A stretch of 44,683 nt of DNA from Methanospirillaceae archaeon (GTDB taxonomy: Archaea; Halobacteriota; Methanomicrobia; Methanomicrobiales; Methanospirillaceae): contig JAFGOM010000075.1 of the NCBI GenBank assembly GCA_016926505.1, forward strand, positions 1 to 44,683. Reading direction: 5' to 3'. Positions within the stretch are counted from its first letter, which is position 1. Each line of letters starts with the position of its first letter. The position numbers and the translations under genes are program-made. The notes beneath the pieces were generated by a model. The model ran no database searches. It was not told the origin of the DNA and saw nothing but the letters and a program-made list of their open reading frames with translations. This document shows positions 42,261-44,683 of the stretch, one piece after another.

Positions 42261-42613
42261 CTATGATCTTTTCCGGTCCCCGGATCCAGACCAAAAAAAG
42301 ACTGCTTTGCCGTGTTCACGGTCTGCCAGTTGAAGAGATATCATCTGGTTAGCGCCGATATGGATAATGTAAGGGCATCTGAGTGGTCGTCAAACAAGAA
42401 CTCATATCCGGGTTGACCCTGGTAATCCCCCTTGATAATAACGATATCTTTTGCAGATAGCAGATTCGGGATCTAATTATACATAGAATCAGGAAGCTTG
42501 AGACGGATGAAACCGGCATTTATCGAACATGCCATAACACCTCTTTTGTTCAATTTCGAATCCCAGTAGTTAGTTGAGACGATATCAGGACCGTCGTTTT
42601 CAATCTGTATCAT
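42261..42613 (-). pseudogene. Disrupted gene of an unrecognised conserved-looking protein
   Basis: The minus-strand frame from ATG 42613 reads MIQIENDGPDIVSTNYWDSK, LNKRGVMACSINAGFIRLKL and PDSMYN, then a TAG. It resumes IPNLLSAKDIVIIKGDYQGQ and PGYEFLFDDHSDA, then shifts frame to PYIIHIGANQMISLQLADRE and HGKAVFFWSGSGDRKRS before a stop (42261-42263). The stitched length is about 115 residues. Its IENxGPxIVxTNYW opening and later IHIGANQ block resemble a small bacterial protein of unknown function that I recall but cannot name. One stop and one frameshift indicate a pseudogene. It lies next to tRNA-Glu in the accessory end of the window. Confidence 0.6.
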
Positions 42614-42879
42614 CCTATTATCAGAACCGTGATCTGGTACTTAGAACCGCTTCCTGCCTTTGATGTATGATGAATATTTTTCACTACACATTTACATCGA
42701 ACCCCATTAATAACTCATTCTAGTTTGAGAAGTTCAGGCAGTACTTTTTGGTGTTCCATAGAGATATTTTCATATTCGTCGTGCGATACAGATAGCGTGT
42801 AGAATTCTCCTACTGTTACCACATTGAGAACCTCCCTTTTGCCCCTATATAAATATAGTGGTTAATAATAAAGAGGCAG

Positions 42880-43902
42880 TTACTCAGTATTCTTCTCTCT
42901 GCAGCATCCCAGATTCTTCTGCAATCGTTCATTTTCGGGATCCATGGATAAACAGATCTCCAGATATTTTTCACTTGATTTATAGTCCTTTAAGTAAAAA
43001 TAGACCGTTCCCAAGATATCACAAGCATACTGATAATCTTGCATCGTTGAATCAAAGACGTACTCTATCTTCTTTACTCGGAGAGCATGTTCCAGCCAGT
43101 TGATACACTCAATATATTCCTGCCTGGAGTAGGCAATCTGTCCGAGAAAGATATATGCAGGCTGGCAGTCCTGATTGACTTCTAAGGCCATCAGAGCATA
43201 CCGACGAGCTTTGGTAATGTTTTCCAACTGGAAATATGACCTGGCAATGTTCATGACTGCATCCATTTTGTAGGTCTCTGATGGGTTGAGCTGCAGGTAC
43301 AGCAGCATACTGGAGATACCCTTCTCAAATTCACCGGCTGTGATACACTCCCTGCCATAATTGAAGAGATACCGAGGATAATCATCCATGATACCGGTCA
43401 ATATCCTGAGATTTCTGCCTGGTTCTATGATTTCTCCCTTCTCATGAACAATTACCACCGGAAGGGTTGTTGTTTTTGGGTTGTCAAACACGGGATACTC
43501 ATGGACCCGGTACCGGTATTGAGCTGCCCCCCGCTGGTATATCCTGCATGAAGGCAACTCACGGCCATGACCGGTCCTTACAATCACAGTCCCGCCATTA
43601 TACCCGTCAGGAGGAATCAGATGCTCACCACCCGATACCAGGCAGTCGTCAGCATCCACAACCAGAATCCATTCAGATGTCACCCGTTCCGCTACAAGGT
43701 TCCGGGCATATGCAAAGTCATCTCTCCAGGTAAAGGGAAACGTGAAAGCGTTATAGCGCTTTGCTATAGTATCAGTATCATCAGTGGTCCTATCATCAAT
43801 ACCAATCACAATCTCGTCAACATAATCACAGATAGACGCCAGACAACTTTCCAGGGTATCTCCCCCATTCCTGACTATCATTGCAGCTGCGATTGTGCTC
43901 AT
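42880..43902 (-). CDS. Family 2 glycosyltransferase with C-terminal TPR repeats
   Basis: The N-terminal domain (about residues 1-190) is a GT-A glycosyltransferase: AAAMIVRNGGDTLESCLASI, DEIVIGIDDRTTDDT (about 31-45), WRDDFAYARNLV and the metal motif ILVVDADDCL (about 82-87). The C-terminal half (about 195-340) is a TPR array: NYGRECITAGEFEKGISSML, MNIARSYFQLENITKARRYA, FLGQIAYSRQEYIECINWLE and YFYLKDYKSSEKYLEICLSM. The combination resembles protein O-GlcNAc or SunS-type glycosyltransferases, so a protein or surface polymer acceptor is plausible. I start at 43902 because that ATG overlaps the stop of the upstream gene (ATGA); a GTG at 43914 is in frame. The partner gene is a small unrecognised protein. 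No signal peptide. The location beside tRNA-Glu suggests acquired DNA. Confidence 0.85.
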   Translation of the reverse strand: MSTIAAAMIVRNGGDTLESCLASICDYVDEIVIGIDDRTTDDTDTIAKRYNAFTFPFTWRDDFAYARNLVAERVTSEWILVVDADDCLVSGGEHLIPPDGYNGGTVIVRTGHGRELPSCRIYQRGAAQYRYRVHEYPVFDNPKTTTLPVVIVHEKGEIIEPGRNLRILTGIMDDYPRYLFNYGRECITAGEFEKGISSMLLYLQLNPSETYKMDAVMNIARSYFQLENITKARRYALMALEVNQDCQPAYIFLGQIAYSRQEYIECINWLEHALRVKKIEYVFDSTMQDYQYACDILGTVYFYLKDYKSSEKYLEICLSMDPENERLQKNLGCCREKNTE

Positions 43903-44285
43903 GCCTTGATCCACTTGACCAGATCACCGGATACATCAGCCACTGTCAGGTAACAGGTTCCTCCGGTCGCAGAGAACTGGAGCGAGATGATATCATCGAC
44001 TGTCCCGGTGATCACGTCAGAGAACTTTGTCCCGGCTGCAATCTCTGACCCGTTATTCAGTTTCTCTGTGGTTGATACCTCATTAGGAGTGGTCCGGGAT
44101 ACTGAGAGGATTCCTCCGACTGATGGCACAAAATAGATCTCAAATGCTCCGATTCTCCCATCCCCTCCGACTAGGGTGACCGGGGAGAAGAGATCGCTTC
44201 CTCCTGCAGGTAGAGTGGTATTCTGCAGTGGTGTCCCGGGTAACGAATTTGGGGATAACTCATCTCTAAAGCTAAAAGCTGCCAT
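43899..44285 (-). CDS. Unrecognised small protein coupled to the glycosyltransferase
   Basis: I do not recognise this 128-residue protein. It is rich in Gly, Ser, Thr and Val with few charged residues, has no signal peptide or membrane helix, and contains alternating beta-prone stretches (GAFEIYFVPSVGGILSVSRT, SLQFSATGGTCYLTVADVSG). This composition suits a beta-sandwich structural protein such as a small virion or tail component; that is inference only. Its TGA overlaps the glycosyltransferase start, so the two are co-expressed, and it could be the glycosylated partner. It is preceded by a short spacer and an ORF cut by the window edge. Confidence 0.65.
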   Translation of the reverse strand: MAAFSFRDELSPNSLPGTPLQNTTLPAGGSDLFSPVTLVGGDGRIGAFEIYFVPSVGGILSVSRTTPNEVSTTEKLNNGSEIAAGTKFSDVITGTVDDIISLQFSATGGTCYLTVADVSGDLVKWIKA

Positions 44286-44310
44286 ACCTACCGGTCAGAT
44301 GAGCCTGATA

Positions 44311-44683
44311 TTAAACAGGAATCAGATTCGGGAAGAAATCACAGAGGGTTGTGCAGGAACAACTCTTGTATAGGGTATGGGAATGATGAGTCACCTGGAC
44401 TGCATGGATATCCAGACGCATAATAGACGAGTAATACCATGCTTTTCCACGGTCACTACCTTTCTGGTACCCCGCTAATTTAAGTGTGCGAGAAACACAG
44501 TGCTTAAACCGTGCCAGTTTCACTTTCTCCGGGATCTTACGGATCAACGTGTCGCAGATCTGATTAAAAGAGATAATTCCCGGAAATCTCCGATTCTTAA
44601 TATAGGTCAGCACTAACGATTCGAGATAACCATAATCCCAGGACCAGAACGCCTTGAACCCGGAATCGTAAAACCAGACATTA
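44311..44683 (-). CDS. Partial ORF cut by the window end (winged-helix-like)
   Basis: The frame is open to the window edge, so the 5' part is missing. Visible residues include WFYDSGFKAFWSWDYGYLES, LVLTYIKNRRFPGIISFNQI, a helical stretch PEKVKLARFKHCVSRTLKLA and GYQKGSDRGKAWYYSSI. The helix-turn-helix-wing look of the middle part resembles C-terminal DNA-binding domains of archaeal element proteins, but I cannot name a family. The last 30 residues look less protein-like, and a frameshift near the end is possible. It supports an accessory or mobile origin of the right end. Confidence 0.45.
   Translation of the reverse strand, partial: NVWFYDSGFKAFWSWDYGYLESLVLTYIKNRRFPGIISFNQICDTLIRKIPEKVKLARFKHCVSRTLKLAGYQKGSDRGKAWYYSSIMRLDIHAVQVTHHSHTLYKSCSCTTLCDFFPNLIPV

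Noticed and set aside
1-44683. CRISPR array or insertion sequence
   Set aside because: I saw no regularly spaced repeats and no transposase-like gene with flanking inverted repeats.

Overview
The window reads as a chromosomal segment of a methanogenic euryarchaeon. I favour the order Methanomicrobiales, and possibly Methanospirillum, but that placement is an inference from gene content and a GC content that looks to be in the mid-40s percent, not from any search. Archaeal markers are an MptE-type pterin pyrophosphokinase, an archaeal phosphopantetheine adenylyltransferase, a UbiA-family ether-lipid prenyltransferase, Trm1, a pyrB-pyrI pair, an HdrA-like flavoprotein, a DRG-type GTPase, tRNA genes without encoded CCA, and TATA-like boxes close to start codons.

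Layout. Positions 1-5.2 kb hold a small DUF1858 protein, AhcY, HisF, an XRE regulator and an amidohydrolase of the DadD/MtaD type. Positions 5.6-15 kb hold a DEAD-box RNA helicase followed by a trehalose/alpha-glucan block: fused OtsA-OtsB, MalQ, and a trehalose synthase fused to a maltokinase-like domain. Positions 15.4-16.5 kb carry a heavily frameshifted pseudogene of a secreted C45-type amide hydrolase. Two P-type ATPases lie at 16.6-22.1 kb, followed by a decayed group-4 hydrogenase small-subunit gene (22.4-22.85 kb). Next come a Thg1-like protein with a PRC-barrel protein, a site-2 protease with CBS domains, and a DHH phosphoesterase - MptE - radical SAM operon. Positions 28.9-33.96 kb hold tRNA-Lys, a 63-aa zinc-finger protein, a 1041-aa HEAT-repeat protein and pyrBI. 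From 34.1 kb there is phosphopantetheine adenylyltransferase and, divergently, a tight four-gene operon (gamma-carbonic-anhydrase-like, short HdrA-like, MtnA, DUF116). It is followed by the prenyltransferase, tRNA-Arg, Trm1, a DRG GTPase and tRNA-Glu. The last 2.6 kb, beyond tRNA-Glu, looks accessory: a pseudogene, a glycosyltransferase-TPR protein, a small unrecognised protein, and an ORF cut by the window edge.

How the genes work together. AhcY, the DadD-like deaminase and MtnA fit archaeal recycling of SAM by-products, where adenosyl compounds are deaminated before hydrolysis. OtsAB, TreS-Mak and MalQ together connect glucose-6-phosphate, trehalose, maltose and glucan. The HdrA-like operon is the most intriguing redox locus: it encodes a flavoprotein with two ferredoxin motifs but without the usual HdrA ends.

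The most noteworthy observations are three decayed genes reconstructed by stitching reading frames together, an Asp-to-Asn change in the metal-binding motif of the maltokinase domain, the short HdrA operon, and the accessory segment next to tRNA-Glu.
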